Shown one piece after another: positions 27,989 through 36,771 of a stretch of 64,000 nt of DNA; within the stretch, counting starts at the first letter, position 1, and every line of letters starts with the position of its first letter. The translations under genes and the position numbers were made by a program. Origin of the DNA: a bacterium (lineage in GTDB: Bacteria; Verrucomicrobiota; Verrucomicrobiia; Chthoniobacterales; UBA6821); the NCBI GenBank assembly GCA_021849805.1, contig JAJZSL010000007.1:1-64000 (forward strand), read 5' to 3'. The notes under the pieces are model-generated. The model searched no databases. It was not told the DNA's origin and saw only the letters and a program-made list of their open reading frames with translations.

Positions 27989-28888
27989 TCAATCACGTTC
28001 TACTCCTAATTCTTGAAGTAAACGCTGAAGGTCTTCGAGGCCATAATATTCGATAATGAGTTCTCCTTTTTTTTCACCATGATGGAGAAGGACACGTGTT
28101 GCAAAGCGATGTTGCAGCTGATTCTGTAGGTGAAGTAGAGCTGGAGAAAGTTGGAGAGAGGGAGAGCGTTTTTTGGAACGAGATATTTTTCCTTCAGTAC
28201 GCTTGAGATAGGCTTCTACGAGTTCTTCTGTAGTACGGACAGAAGCACTGCGGCGCAAGATTTGATGAGCAAGAGAGCGTTGTTCTTCATGATTCTTAAG
28301 GCCTAGGAGTACTTTTGCATGGCCAACGCTGAGGCGTCCTTGAATCAAAAAGCTCTTCACTTGAGCATCTAGATCGAGCAAACGGAGTGCATTGGCAACT
28401 ACAGCACGGCTTTTACCGACACGACGGGCAATGGCTTCTTGAGTAAGGTGAAATTCTTTGGCAAGACGCTCATAAGCACAAGCCTCCTCGATGGGATTGA
28501 GTCCTTCTCGCTGGAGATTCTCAATGAGAGCGAGTTCAAGGACTTCTTGATCCGTGGCCTTGCGAAGGATCACAGGAGCCTCCGTAAGACCGACCAGAGA
28601 TGCTGCACGCAGACGACGTTCTCCAGCAATCAGTTCATAGTTGCTACCAACGCGACGCACAATGAGTGGCTGAATGATTCCTTGTTCACGAATCGAATCG
28701 ACCAAATCTTGTAACTGCTCCTCCCTAAAAGCAGTACGTGGCTGCAGGGGGCTAGGGAGAATTTGCTTCAGCGAGACTAACTCAATCTGTTCCCCACGCT
28801 CCTCGCTGGGAAGAGGAGAGGCTAGGGGAGAAGCTCCATGTGCATTAATTAAGGACCCAAGACCTTTACCAAGAGCAGACTTTGACAT
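27989..28888 (-). CDS. parB: Chromosome partition protein ParB
   Basis: ParB is a CTP-dependent clamp that binds parS and helps origin segregation with ParA. The 299-residue protein starts SKSALGKGLGSLI as chromosomal ParB proteins do. It has the CTPase region PSPLQPRTAF, the GERRLRAA box, ALIENLQREGLNPIEEA, and the HTH (LTQEAIARRVGKSRAVVANAL). The C-terminal dimerisation part is LLQELGVERD. No parA lies in the neighbouring sequence, and I saw no perfect parS site nearby. Confidence 0.94.
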   Translation of the reverse strand: MSKSALGKGLGSLINAHGASPLASPLPSEERGEQIELVSLKQILPSPLQPRTAFREEQLQDLVDSIREQGIIQPLIVRRVGSNYELIAGERRLRAASLVGLTEAPVILRKATDQEVLELALIENLQREGLNPIEEACAYERLAKEFHLTQEAIARRVGKSRAVVANALRLLDLDAQVKSFLIQGRLSVGHAKVLLGLKNHEEQRSLAHQILRRSASVRTTEELVEAYLKRTEGKISRSKKRSPSLQLSPALLHLQNQLQHRFATRVLLHHGEKKGELIIEYYGLEDLQRLLQELGVERD

Positions 28889-29683
28889 AAGGAGAGTAAG
28901 TTATTTCAAAAATTCAAAAGAAGAAAGATAAAGACGCCGCTTTTCTCATCAACAAAAAAGAAACTTGGAGGAGTAGAGGTTATTTCTTCCTAAGCAGAGA
29001 ATCCCCTAGAGGATTTTCAATGAAGTTGCCTCTTGAAAAGCTTTTCTTGTCGGTTCGCCATACTTTTAAAAACTCAGTGATTGTTAGAGAGTTCTTCTGC
29101 TATCACTCTGCTGCAGATGGCTACTCACTATTGATCACTCCTTCCCTCCACTCTCTCATTCTCGCCTCCTGCTCTGTTGTTCTCACGCCCTTTTTTTATT
29201 CCCGCTTTCTTCTCTGTTGTTATCTCCTGTTGTTATCTCCTGTTGTTGCCCTCTGTTGTTATACCATTTTGTTGTTGTCACCTTTTGTTGTTGTCTGCTT
29301 TTGGTCATTCCCGCCCCCTTTTCGTCATTCCCGCGGAGGCGGGAATCCAGAACACGTTCTATCCTTCTGCTGGAAAGTAGCCGTGCTGTGGTGTCACTCT
29401 TTTTCTGCTGCTCCTCTCTCATGGCATCTTAGAATAGGCATTCCAATATCATCAGAAAAATAATAGACCTCATAGTCCATGAGTCTGAACCATACAAAAG
29501 CTCCATGGCGGCCTGGATTCCCGCCATCGCGGGAATGACGAAACGAGAGAGGGAATAACGAAAAGAGAGCTGAAATGACAGAGTGGGGTCGTGAGCTCTA
29601 GCAATAGGCTTCCAAGCTTCTCCTCTACTTCTTTTCCCATGTGATTGAGGTTAGAGAGCCTACTCATTAGAAAAGAAAATGAG
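28889..29683. other. Gene-free repeat region between parB and TonB receptor
   Basis: Open frames here are low-complexity translations of T-rich repeats and are not believed. About 29213-29285 repeats a ctgttgtt unit. A repeat with inverted palindromic ends (29322..29540) follows, then degenerate copies of gaatgacgaaa. Confidence 0.6.
29322..29540. repeat. Palindrome-bounded repeat unit, copy 1
   Basis: The unit begins CGTCATTCCCGCGGAGGC and ends with the inverted equivalent GGGAATGACG. Both ends contain ATTCCC-N8-GGGAAT (29327-29346 and 29517-29536). That pattern is identical to the consensus of the Neisseria dRS3 repeat. The interior (cttctgctggaaagtagccg, ctccatggcggcctgg) is nearly the same as in 36159..36374, and an inverted piece occurs in 26799..27147. 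No coding role. Confidence 0.75.
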
Positions 29684-31888
29684 CTAGAAGGTGTACTCAA
29701 TGCCAGTGTAGAGGGATGCTCCATCGCCTGGAAAAAATTGAGCCAAGTCAGCATGAGGTGCTTGAGCATTGGTGATGATACCAGTGGTTGCTGCATAAGT
29801 TTGATTGGTGAGATTGACTGCTTCTAGATAGAGGGAGAGTCCCTTCTTGGGGCGATAGCCTATTTTAAATCCTAAAATTGCATACGGCTTGGTGTAGAGG
29901 GTTGCTGCTGCATCAACATGATATCCCAGAGGAACCCATTCCACATTAGGGCCAGCATAAAAACCGCTTGGATGCTCATAGAGCAATTCAGCGCGATAGT
30001 AGAGCAGGGGAATTCCAGGAAGGCTATTATTGCCATAGTGAGAATCATTGACAAAATGGAAATTATTCCAAAGTCCTACTTGCTTGAGGTAGAGACGATC
30101 AGAGCCATTATCAGGAAAGTCATAATTTTTCTGCTGGTCCAGATTTTTACCCCCGGTGGTTGGATAGCAAAAAAGAGCATCTAGAAGTGCAACATCAAAT
30201 CCTAATTCAACACCTTGGTGAACTGTTTCTCCAGCGTTAGTTGTTAGGATAGCAGGACCAGTTGGAGTGGTCACACTATAAGGGAAAATCTCATTTTCTA
30301 TCCAAGAGTAGTAGTAGGCTAGATCCCAGCGATAACGATCAAAGCCTCCTCGTGTTCCACTCTCTAGCGTTGTAGCTGTTGTCGCCTTCAAGGGCATGAT
30401 CCCTTCATAGCGGGGATTAACTAGTTCAGCAAAAGAAGGAGGGGAAAAGCTACGGCTGATATTACCAAAGAGCTGTGATCTTGGAGTGATGTCATAGAGT
30501 AATCCCCATTGAGGAGAAGCACCCCCGTAGGTTTGAAGACCGCTATTATCAATATTGTTTGGTTGGTTCCAGAGGCTTCTATTTTGACGAAGTGCGTAAC
30601 TAAAGGCGCTTCCCACGACAGTGGAGAGCTTATCGGTGAGGTAAAATTGGTCTTGAAGAAAAAAATTGAAATTCTCTGCTACTTGCCAATCATGATCGAT
30701 CTGCTCTCCTGCATTGCCATTGTTATTGAAGTAAACAGGCTCGTCAGTCAGTCCCCAACTAGGATTAAAGCCTAAGATGCATTTATTCTTGTGATTGAAG
30801 AGTTCTTTTTCATTCTTCCACTGAAGCATGAAGCCTACATCATCATTGACGTCTTGGAGGAAGAGTACCATGGCATGATGCGTGAATTGCACATGGTTCC
30901 AATAACATTGGGCTTCTATTCTATTTTCTTCTTGGAGCCAAGTTGTCTTCTCAGCGACACGAAGAAAGTTGTAATCTTTCTGCCAATTATTAGCACTATT
31001 GATGGGATTGGCTTGTTTTGGATTGCTCTCCATTTGGGCCTCGGTAAGGCCTCCGGGCATTTGAGAGCGTGTTTGGACGTAGGTTACATAGAGACGTGTT
31101 TCTAGATGTTCTGAAATTCGATCTCCAATATTGGAGAAGAATCGCATATTCGATTGATTGCTATGATCACGATATCCATCAGTAAAGCCCGTACTAAGGC
31201 TTGAATAATAGTCATACCTTCCCAAGAGTAATCCTGAGCTTACTTGCCCCTTGAACGTATTGAAACTTCCATAATCAAAGCGTGCACTCAGTGGAGCTGC
31301 ATCATGCCCACTAAAGGAGACAAAATTAATAGCACCTCCCAGGTTGGTAGAACCATACTCCAGCGAGTTGGCTCCTCGATAGACTTCCATATAACGAGTT
31401 GCCAGTGGCTCAATGGATTGCATGTTGAAGGTGCCATCGGTAAAATTAATTGGCATTCCATCTTGGAGAAGTTGAATGCCTCGACCTCCGCAATTACCAC
31501 GAGCAATGCCAGAGCCACGAATAGAAATACGTGATTCTTCTTGGCCAAAACGTGGTTGTACATAAACACCCGGTGCCCATTGCAGAGCATCCTTCAATGT
31601 TGAATAACGACCTGTTTTATAAGAATCAGCATTAATGACTTCCACGGCTCCAATCCGCTTGGAGAGCTCTTCTTGTTTTTGCTTAAATTCTTCAATTGTT
31701 AAGCAAGCTGGTGATTTTCCTGAAACAAGAACTTCTGGGAGTAGTAATGGTGAATTATTCAAAAGTGGAAGGCTCTCTGCCGTTGTGTTGAAGAGAAGAA
31801 GAAGAAAGAATAAATTTTTTTTCAAAGAGGGAATAAAAATAATTTTTCCTAATCGTAAAATTAGGAAAAAAGAGAGAAAAATGTTCAA
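29684..31888 (-). CDS. TonB-dependent outer-membrane receptor
   Basis: This is a ligand-gated 22-strand outer-membrane transporter, most like ferric-siderophore or iron-dicitrate receptors. The 734-residue protein has an N-terminal hydrophobic export signal (SLKKNLFFLLLLF), then LLPEVLVSG which may serve as TonB box, and a plug (SRISIRGSGIARG, GIQLLQDGMPINFTDG, LEYGSTNLGGAINFVS). The barrel ends in YTGIEYTF with terminal Phe. No TonB/ExbBD or periplasmic binding protein is adjacent. The 137-residue CxxC protein lies upstream on the same strand. Confidence 0.9.
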   Translation of the reverse strand: MNIFLSFFLILRLGKIIFIPSLKKNLFFLLLLFNTTAESLPLLNNSPLLLPEVLVSGKSPACLTIEEFKQKQEELSKRIGAVEVINADSYKTGRYSTLKDALQWAPGVYVQPRFGQEESRISIRGSGIARGNCGGRGIQLLQDGMPINFTDGTFNMQSIEPLATRYMEVYRGANSLEYGSTNLGGAINFVSFSGHDAAPLSARFDYGSFNTFKGQVSSGLLLGRYDYYSSLSTGFTDGYRDHSNQSNMRFFSNIGDRISEHLETRLYVTYVQTRSQMPGGLTEAQMESNPKQANPINSANNWQKDYNFLRVAEKTTWLQEENRIEAQCYWNHVQFTHHAMVLFLQDVNDDVGFMLQWKNEKELFNHKNKCILGFNPSWGLTDEPVYFNNNGNAGEQIDHDWQVAENFNFFLQDQFYLTDKLSTVVGSAFSYALRQNRSLWNQPNNIDNSGLQTYGGASPQWGLLYDITPRSQLFGNISRSFSPPSFAELVNPRYEGIMPLKATTATTLESGTRGGFDRYRWDLAYYYSWIENEIFPYSVTTPTGPAILTTNAGETVHQGVELGFDVALLDALFCYPTTGGKNLDQQKNYDFPDNGSDRLYLKQVGLWNNFHFVNDSHYGNNSLPGIPLLYYRAELLYEHPSGFYAGPNVEWVPLGYHVDAAATLYTKPYAILGFKIGYRPKKGLSLYLEAVNLTNQTYAATTGIITNAQAPHADLAQFFPGDGASLYTGIEYTF

Positions 31889-32226
31889 GGTTCTAAGGTT
31901 GCTCTCCTCTCCCTTGCTTCATGAACATTGAGCACAGAGGCTTCAGAGAGCCAACGGAAGAAGGGGAATATTCTTGAGAACAAGAGAGCTCAGTCATCAA
32001 GAGAACCTGCGATAGCGAGCCCCAGAGAATGTTGCCGGGAGAATAAGAAGTGAATCACTCAAAGCAGAAGAATGCATTGAGACTTCTTGACTCCTTTCTC
32101 AAGCAGATTCTTTCTCAAGCAGATTCTCTCTCAAGCAGAAAAGCTATTCTCATAGCATTCTTACAGAAGATCAGCAGCTCACTGCTACACAGCAGTCATT
32201 CATCGGCAACTCTTATCCAGAGCTAT
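31889..32226. other. Intergenic region upstream of the TonB receptor
   Basis: No gene is supported here. A 16-bp direct repeat (ctcaagcagattct...) occurs three times at 32098, 32114 and 32130. A plus-strand frame of 116 codons runs through it but is antisense to the next gene and repetitive, so it is not called. I could not identify a Fur box or riboswitch. Confidence 0.45.
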
Positions 32227-32640
32227 CTAGGAGCAAGAGGAAAGAAGGGCTCCTCTTCGAGGATAAGGAGTTGGTGGCTTCTGGCTCATTGTGAAGCAAT
32301 CCCAACGAAGAAGAGGAGGATAAGGATTGTCCCGATCAAAAAGAAAAGCAGAAGCTTCCTGATGATCAAGAAGGATCGCTTTGAGCGATTTTTCTATTAG
32401 AGAAGTCGCTTTGTTTTTTCCTTCTTGCTGCTTTTGAGCTGCAATTTTCTGGCACAAGGAGCAGCGATACTTGCCGCTAAATGTTTTTTCTAGAGCAAGA
32501 GTGAAGGAGTCTCTCTTAGCATAGTTTTGAAGCATTCTTCCCCAAGCAATTCCTTGCAGAAGACAAAGAGGACCTCCCACCATGAGAAAGAGTGCAAAAG
32601 CAATAGAGAGAAAAGCAGGCCATTTGAGTGATTTCATCAT
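32227..32640 (-). CDS. Exported or membrane-anchored CxxC protein, 137 residues
   Basis: The start MMKSLKWPAFLSIAFALFLM is a signal peptide or anchor. GIAWGRMLQNYAKRDSF and FSGKYRCSLCQKIAAQKQ follow; CSLC may bind metal or be redox-active. I recall proteins with an AWxRML... and PCxLC pattern in other PVC bacteria but cannot name a domain. It precedes the TonB receptor, 338 bp away, so a link to metal uptake is possible but unproven. Confidence 0.6.
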   Translation of the reverse strand: MMKSLKWPAFLSIAFALFLMVGGPLCLLQGIAWGRMLQNYAKRDSFTLALEKTFSGKYRCSLCQKIAAQKQQEGKNKATSLIEKSLKAILLDHQEASAFLFDRDNPYPPLLRWDCFTMSQKPPTPYPRRGALLSSCS

Positions 32641-32674
32641 TGATGGTATTTCAGAGAAGAGATAGTTGATAAAA

Positions 32675-32716
32675 GATCAAGTCAATTTCCTGCAATTTCT
32701 AAGTAATTTGACTATA
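32675..32716. repeat. Truncated family A element (one end only)
   Basis: GATCAAGTCAATTTCCTGCA through AGTAATTTGACTATA is the reverse complement of the first 42 bp of family A. The core and the other end are missing. Confidence 0.75.
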
Positions 32717-32772
32717 CTATTCCTACTAGTGCAGAGCTAATGATGAAATAGAGAATAACATTTGTCTCTATG

Positions 32773-32845
<73 letters not shown>

Positions 32846-32940
32846 TTCTTTAAGAAGATAATGATTCTTTCTTGTTGGGTTCCATCTGTCAATTTTTCAA
32901 TTTGAAGATCGATCCATTCTTGATGGAGAACCTCTCTCTT

Positions 32941-33537
32941 TTATTTTTCAACAGCTTGCATGGATGTCCAAATCCATTGTGGAGCGTAAAATTCGTAAGA
33001 GAAAATATTACACAATAAAACTCCAGAGAAAAAAAGGGCTCCAGGCTCTGCATGAACACTAGCAAGCATGCCTAGTTGCCCAACGGCAGCAATAACAGAG
33101 AGTAAAAAAATATCAACCATTGCCCAGCTTCCTATCTTAATCATCATGCGATGAAGGTAACTTCGTATTTTTTGATGCTTGCTGCTTCCATGGAGCAACA
33201 ACATCCAACACATGATGAGAAGTTTTAGAAAAGGGACGATTATACTTGCCAAAAAGATGATCAATCCAACAGGCCATAATCCCGATCGAATCATCTCATG
33301 AACTCCTCCCATGACAGTAAGAGGAGTCACATCACCATTAATCGTCATGGTCATCACAGGAATAAGGTTAGAAGGCAGGTAGAAAATGAGGCCCGTAATC
33401 ACAAGAGCTTGGACAAGACGAAATCGAGTAAGGTTACTCATAGCAATGAAAGCAGCTGCATCATTGAGGAAAAAGAGTTCTTCCGATGATGCTAAATTTT
33501 CGAAGAGATCTTCATGAACTTTTGGTATCACGAGCAT
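32941..33537 (-). CDS. PqiA-type membrane protein, second half
   Basis: ATG 33537 gives 198 residues with the PqiA domain: LVQALVITGLIFYLPSNLIP, then GVHEMIRSGLWPVGLIIFLAS, IVPFLKLLIM and a fourth helix near WAMVDIFLLS. The zinc-ribbon Cys found before each PqiA domain in E. coli are missing here. It overlaps the upstream PqiA gene by 26 bp in another frame. Together the two genes equal one full PqiA (two domains), so this is either a coupled gene pair or one gene split by a frameshift. PqiA acts with MCE proteins in membrane lipid homeostasis; no pqiB is present. Confidence 0.8.
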   Translation of the reverse strand: MLVIPKVHEDLFENLASSEELFFLNDAAAFIAMSNLTRFRLVQALVITGLIFYLPSNLIPVMTMTINGDVTPLTVMGGVHEMIRSGLWPVGLIIFLASIIVPFLKLLIMCWMLLLHGSSKHQKIRSYLHRMMIKIGSWAMVDIFLLSVIAAVGQLGMLASVHAEPGALFFSGVLLCNIFSYEFYAPQWIWTSMQAVEK

Positions 33538-34183
33538 CAATATCGGCGATTCTTTGCTCCAAGAGAGAGCGATCAAATGAAAGCGTTACCATGAGGGAAC
33601 TGAGGGCTAAGAAGCCAATCCAAAGAGCTCCTGATTTCCAGTGAATCTGACCGAGTTGTTCTAATTTTAAGACGGCTGCCATGACTCCTACTGCAAAGAC
33701 TGGAATAAGATTCCAAGGCATGAAGAGCTCGACAATAGAGAGAATAGAAGAAAGCCCTGGCCATGCACGTTTCAGGGAACATCCTCCAAGAAGATACCAA
33801 AGGAGGATGAGATGCACCGTTGGTAAGGCAATGGCAGAGAGAAAAACCAAGAGTGCTAATGGCCAATACCCTTGAGCAAAAAGACTCTCAACACCAGTGA
33901 TCATGAAGCTCGATTGAGTATTTCCAGAAACATCAAATACCATCATGGGAGTTGCATTGGCCATGAAGAGAAAAAGGCAGGAAGCTGTTGTCAATGCCCA
34001 TGATTGTTGTAAGGCATGAGGATCATGATATTTCTTCAACCTTCTCCCACAGCAAGTGCATAAGATGATTTCTCCAGGCCCTAGAGCGTGATCTCGATAA
34101 GCAGTAGAACAATCAGGGCAGAGGCACGAGTGCTCTTGAGGGAATTGATGTTCTCGGAGTCGATGAGGAGAGATACTTTTCAC
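33512..34183 (-). CDS. pqiA: PqiA-type membrane protein, first half with zinc ribbon
   Basis: The 223-residue protein starts with a cytosolic zinc ribbon (CPDCSTAYRDHAL then CTCCGRRL) as in the N-terminal half of PqiA. Four membrane helices follow, with NATPMMVFDVSG, the helix pair around QGYWPLALLVFLSAIALPTV, and MPWNLIPVFAVGV. It is the upstream partner of 32941..33537. The 3' end (SLLEQRIADIDARDTKSS) may be slightly altered if a frameshift separates the halves. Confidence 0.85.
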   Translation of the reverse strand: MKSISPHRLREHQFPQEHSCLCPDCSTAYRDHALGPGEIILCTCCGRRLKKYHDPHALQQSWALTTASCLFLFMANATPMMVFDVSGNTQSSFMITGVESLFAQGYWPLALLVFLSAIALPTVHLILLWYLLGGCSLKRAWPGLSSILSIVELFMPWNLIPVFAVGVMAAVLKLEQLGQIHWKSGALWIGFLALSSLMVTLSFDRSLLEQRIADIDARDTKSS

Positions 34184-34213
34184 AGAACAACATGGAGAAA
34201 ATTATCTTGACAA

Positions 34214-35143
34214 TCATTTTCTGCAAGAAGGAAACGAAGTCTCCTCCACATCAAGATATCGCTGCTCGATTCCAGTGTAAGCATCAATACGTCGATCACG
34301 TAGGAAGGGCCAGTGAGTTCGCTGTTTCTCAATGAGTGAGAGGTCGAGATCAGCTAGAAAGAGTCCCTCTTGATTTTCAGGAGCTTCCATGAGGAGTGAA
34401 CCATCAGGAGCAGCAACAAAGCTACTCCCCCAAAACTCGAGCCCCTCTCCTCCTGCAGGTGCTTCATGACCAAAGCGATTGACGCTAACGACATAAACTC
34501 CATTAGCCAGAGCATGAGCGCGCTGAGCCAGTTGCCAAGCTTCTTTCTGTTGTTTGCCAACTTCTTTTTTTTCACTGGGATGCCATCCAATGGCTGTTGG
34601 ATAAAACAAGACTTCAGCTCCATGCAGGGCTGTTAAACGAGCAGCTTCAGGATACCATTGATCCCAGCAAATAAGCACGCCAAGTTGACCAGCTTTTGTT
34701 TTCCAAGAGCGAAAGCCAAGATCTCCTGGAGTAAAATAAAACTTTTCATAAAAAAGTGGGTCATCGGGAATATGCATCTTGCGATATTTTCCTAAGTAAG
34801 TTCCATCAGCATCGAGAATAGCTGCTGTATTGTGATAGAGGCCATGAGCACGCTTCTCAAAGAGGGAAGCAATGAGAACAAGTTGATGTTCCTGAGCAAG
34901 CGAGGAAAGTTCATCAGTTGTGGGACCTGGAATTGGCTCAGCAAGCTCAAAATAAGCATGATCTTCCTTCTGACAAAAATATTCGCTTAAAAAGAGTTCA
35001 GGTAAGCAGAGAACATGAACTCCACGTTCAGAAGCTTCGAGTATCAATTTTTTAGCAGCTAGTAGATTTTGGAGACGGTTGGCTTGGCAGTGCATTTGAG
35101 CCAAACCAACTCGAAGAAAAGAAGAGGGATGAAGAAGTGCCAT
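34214..35143 (-). CDS. aguB: N-carbamoylputrescine amidohydrolase-like nitrilase
   Basis: AguB hydrolyses N-carbamoylputrescine to putrescine, CO2 and ammonia in the agmatine route. The 309-residue carbon-nitrogen hydrolase carries the Glu-Lys-Cys triad: LPELFLSEYF (Glu), KYRKMHIPDDP (Lys) and LICWDQWYPEAAR (Cys). The last motif, with YEKFYFTPGD and FWGSSF, is characteristic of the AguB branch. The partner agmatine deiminase (aguA) is not adjacent in this window, so the pathway is inferred. Confidence 0.88.
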   Translation of the reverse strand: MALLHPSSFLRVGLAQMHCQANRLQNLLAAKKLILEASERGVHVLCLPELFLSEYFCQKEDHAYFELAEPIPGPTTDELSSLAQEHQLVLIASLFEKRAHGLYHNTAAILDADGTYLGKYRKMHIPDDPLFYEKFYFTPGDLGFRSWKTKAGQLGVLICWDQWYPEAARLTALHGAEVLFYPTAIGWHPSEKKEVGKQQKEAWQLAQRAHALANGVYVVSVNRFGHEAPAGGEGLEFWGSSFVAAPDGSLLMEAPENQEGLFLADLDLSLIEKQRTHWPFLRDRRIDAYTGIEQRYLDVEETSFPSCRK

Positions 35144-35147
35144 TGAT

Positions 35148-35316
35148 CGTATATTAAACTAAATTAAACTAAAAAGGGGATGCCATCAGCTTGTTTTTTC
35201 CTTAGAAGTGCGTTCTCAAATCTTGCATGATCTTTAGATAGAGCTTTGATCTTCGCTCTTTCCCTAAGAAACAATTTTCTACTTCTCTCATGCGTCTCTT
35301 TTAATTTAGTACACTA
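35148..35316. repeat. Family B MITE-like element, copy 1 (diverged)
   Basis: The left end (about ATATTAAACTAAATTAAAC) and right end (TTTAATTTAGTACAC) form imperfect inverted repeats around a core with atcagcttg, gcgttctcaaa, gatagagcttt and ccctaagaaa. The same order occurs in 58340..58504. Part of the core (gcgttctca, gatagcgct) also matches family A. Confidence 0.6.
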
Positions 35317-35392
35317 TGAAAAGAATATCGACCCAAAAACGGGATAACATTAGAATCCACGGTGACAATCTACTTATCCTCAATTAAAAAAT

Positions 35393-35980
35393 ATGCTCAA
35401 AGACTCAAAACATACTGCTCTCTTTCTTATGGCTTCAACACCTTCAGAAGCTGGAGCCTCTGCTCCCATCGATGATCTTCGTATCATCATGCACACAGAA
35501 AAAGGTGATATCGAAGCAACGCTCTTTGCAAGTAAGGTTCCGAGGACAGCAGCTAATTTTCTTAATCTCGCCAAGCATGGATACTACAATGGTCTCACTT
35601 TTCATCGTGTGATTGCTGATTTTATGATTCAAGGGGGGGATCCCACAGGAAGTGGACGTGGTGGTCCAGGCTATCAATTTGCTGATGAAATTCATCCCAG
35701 TCTCAAGCACAATCGTGCTGGCATCCTCTCCATGGCTAATGCTGGGCCAAACAGTAATGGAAGTCAGTTCTTCATCACACATGCTCCAACTCCCTGGCTT
35801 GATGGGAAGCATAGTGTTTTTGGAGTGGTAGATCGTGGCCAAGATGTTGTCCTTGCCATCAAACAAGGAGACAAAATAATTTCTATCGATCTTCTCGATA
35901 ATCCTGGAGCACTATTTGCTGCAAAATCTAGAGATGTGGCTGAGTGGAATAAAAAACTTAACTACTCTTCTCCAAAATAA
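35393..35980 (+). CDS. Peptidyl-prolyl cis-trans isomerase, cyclophilin type
   Basis: This folding catalyst isomerises proline peptide bonds. The 195-residue protein has [20 protein letters not shown] (catalytic Arg), [32 protein letters not shown] and [12 protein letters not shown]. No signal peptide is evident (start [15 protein letters not shown]), so it is probably cytosolic; ATG 35429 is an alternative start. The last codons, YSSPK and the TAA stop, lie inside the inverted end of a family D repeat, so the repeat appears to supply the C-terminus. Confidence 0.92.
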   Translation: MLKDSKHTALFLMASTPSEAGASAPIDDLRIIMHTEKGDIEATLFASKVPRTAANFLNLAKHGYYNGLTFHRVIADFMIQGGDPTGSGRGGPGYQFADEIHPSLKHNRAGILSMANAGPNSNGSQFFITHAPTPWLDGKHSVFGVVDRGQDVVLAIKQGDKIISIDLLDNPGALFAAKSRDVAEWNKKLNYSSPK

Positions 35981-36078
35981 AATTAGAGGATCTCTCCTCT
36001 TATGGTAGAGGTTTCCTCTTAGGTCATTAGTGAGCACTTTTTCAAAAAGTAGAGCTCTCTTTTTTAGTCTTTCTAACA

Positions 36079-36130
36079 ACTTCACGCAGGAAACTTCACG
36101 CAGGAAACTTCACGCAGGAAACTTCACGCT
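36079..36130. repeat. 14-bp tandem repeat (four copies)
   Basis: ACTTCACGCAGGAA begins at 36079, 36093 and 36107, with a partial fourth copy at 36121. It lies inside family D copy 2. Confidence 0.9.
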
Positions 36131-36158
36131 TTTTTTCTGTTATTCTTGCTCCCTTCTT

Positions 36159-36374
36159 CGTCATTCCCGCGGAGGCGGGAATCCAGAATACGTTCCATCT
36201 TTCTGCTGGAAAGTAGCCGTGCAGCAGTGTCACTCTTTTTCTGCTGCTCCTCTGTCATGGCATCTTAGAATCGGCATCCCAACATCATAAGAAAAATAAT
36301 AGACCTCATGGTCCATGAGTCTTATTCATACAAGCTCCATGGCGGCCTGGATTCTCGCCTCCGCGAGAATGACG
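36159..36374. repeat. Palindrome-bounded repeat unit, copy 2
   Basis: This is almost identical to 29322..29540. ATTCCCGCGGAGGCGGGAAT is at 36163-36182 and the inverted end ATTCTCGCCTCCGCGAGAAT at 36351-36370. In the second palindrome both arms changed together (C to T and G to A), which keeps it self-complementary. Confidence 0.8.
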
Positions 36375-36551
36375 AAAAAAGGGTGTGAGAAGGATGAAAA
36401 GAGTGTGGGGGTGACAGTGTGGGGGTGACAGTGCGGGGCCGTAAGGTCTGGCAGGGTAGGAGTCGTGAGGTCTGACAGAGTGGGGGAGCGAGGTCTGGCA
36501 GGGTGGGAGGCGTGAGCTCTGGAAATGGAGCTAGAGCATTTTGACTATAAC

Positions 36552-36656
36552 GTTGTAGCCGTGCATGGCAGCGTTATTTCGGTACTCAAGTCCTCAAATA
36601 GGAGAATAGACTGCGGGTCTTAAGCTCCTCGTTTCTATTACTATAGTCTCTACAAC
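36552..36656. repeat. Family E structured repeat, copy 2
   Basis: Related to 18041..18137. The closing stem is GTTGTAG (36552-36558) with CTACAAC (36650-36656). It is nested in family D copy 2 and has no coding frame. Confidence 0.55.
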
Positions 36657-36771
36657 TTCATTGAGAAAGCTCTAGTCCCTTCTATGAATCATTGTTATTT
36701 TGGAGAGTAGTGACTGTGTCTTATTAGAAGAGAGCTCTTGGAAAAAATTCATAACAGTCACGCTGAGGATA

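Larger units (their letters stand above)
35962..36712. repeat. Family D composite element, copy 2
   Basis: The ends ACTACTCTTCTCCAAAATAA (35961-35980) and TTATTTTGGAGAGTAGTG (36695-36712) are inverted repeats. Inside, in order, are the block with gagcactttttcaaaaagtag, a 14-bp tandem array, a palindrome-bounded unit (36159..36374), gtgggggtgac and ggtctggcagggtgg tandem repeats, and a family E copy. No gene is found in this 790-bp region. Confidence 0.75.

Noticed and set aside
27989-28888. Search for a parS site near parB
   Set aside because: I saw no TGTTTCACGTGAAACA-like palindrome by eye in or around the gene; a full scan was not possible.
29020-29463. Plus-strand frame of 147 codons rich in Cys, Leu and Ser
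   Set aside because: It translates a T-rich tandem repeat and the palindrome unit; the same DNA reads open in other frames. It is repeat, not gene.
31980-32050. Sequence gaacctgcgatagc...aatgttgccgggag resembling the 3' part of a TPP riboswitch
   Set aside because: The CUGAGA element and paired stems are not found upstream, and no thiamin gene follows on the plus strand.
32050-32400. Plus-strand frame of 116 codons
   Set aside because: It runs over a 16-bp tandem repeat and then antisense to the CxxC protein gene; no family or start signal supports it.
36079-36130. Short regular repeats as possible CRISPR
   Set aside because: Units of 14 bp (here) and 19 bp (45201) are directly adjacent with no spacers, and no cas genes are present.
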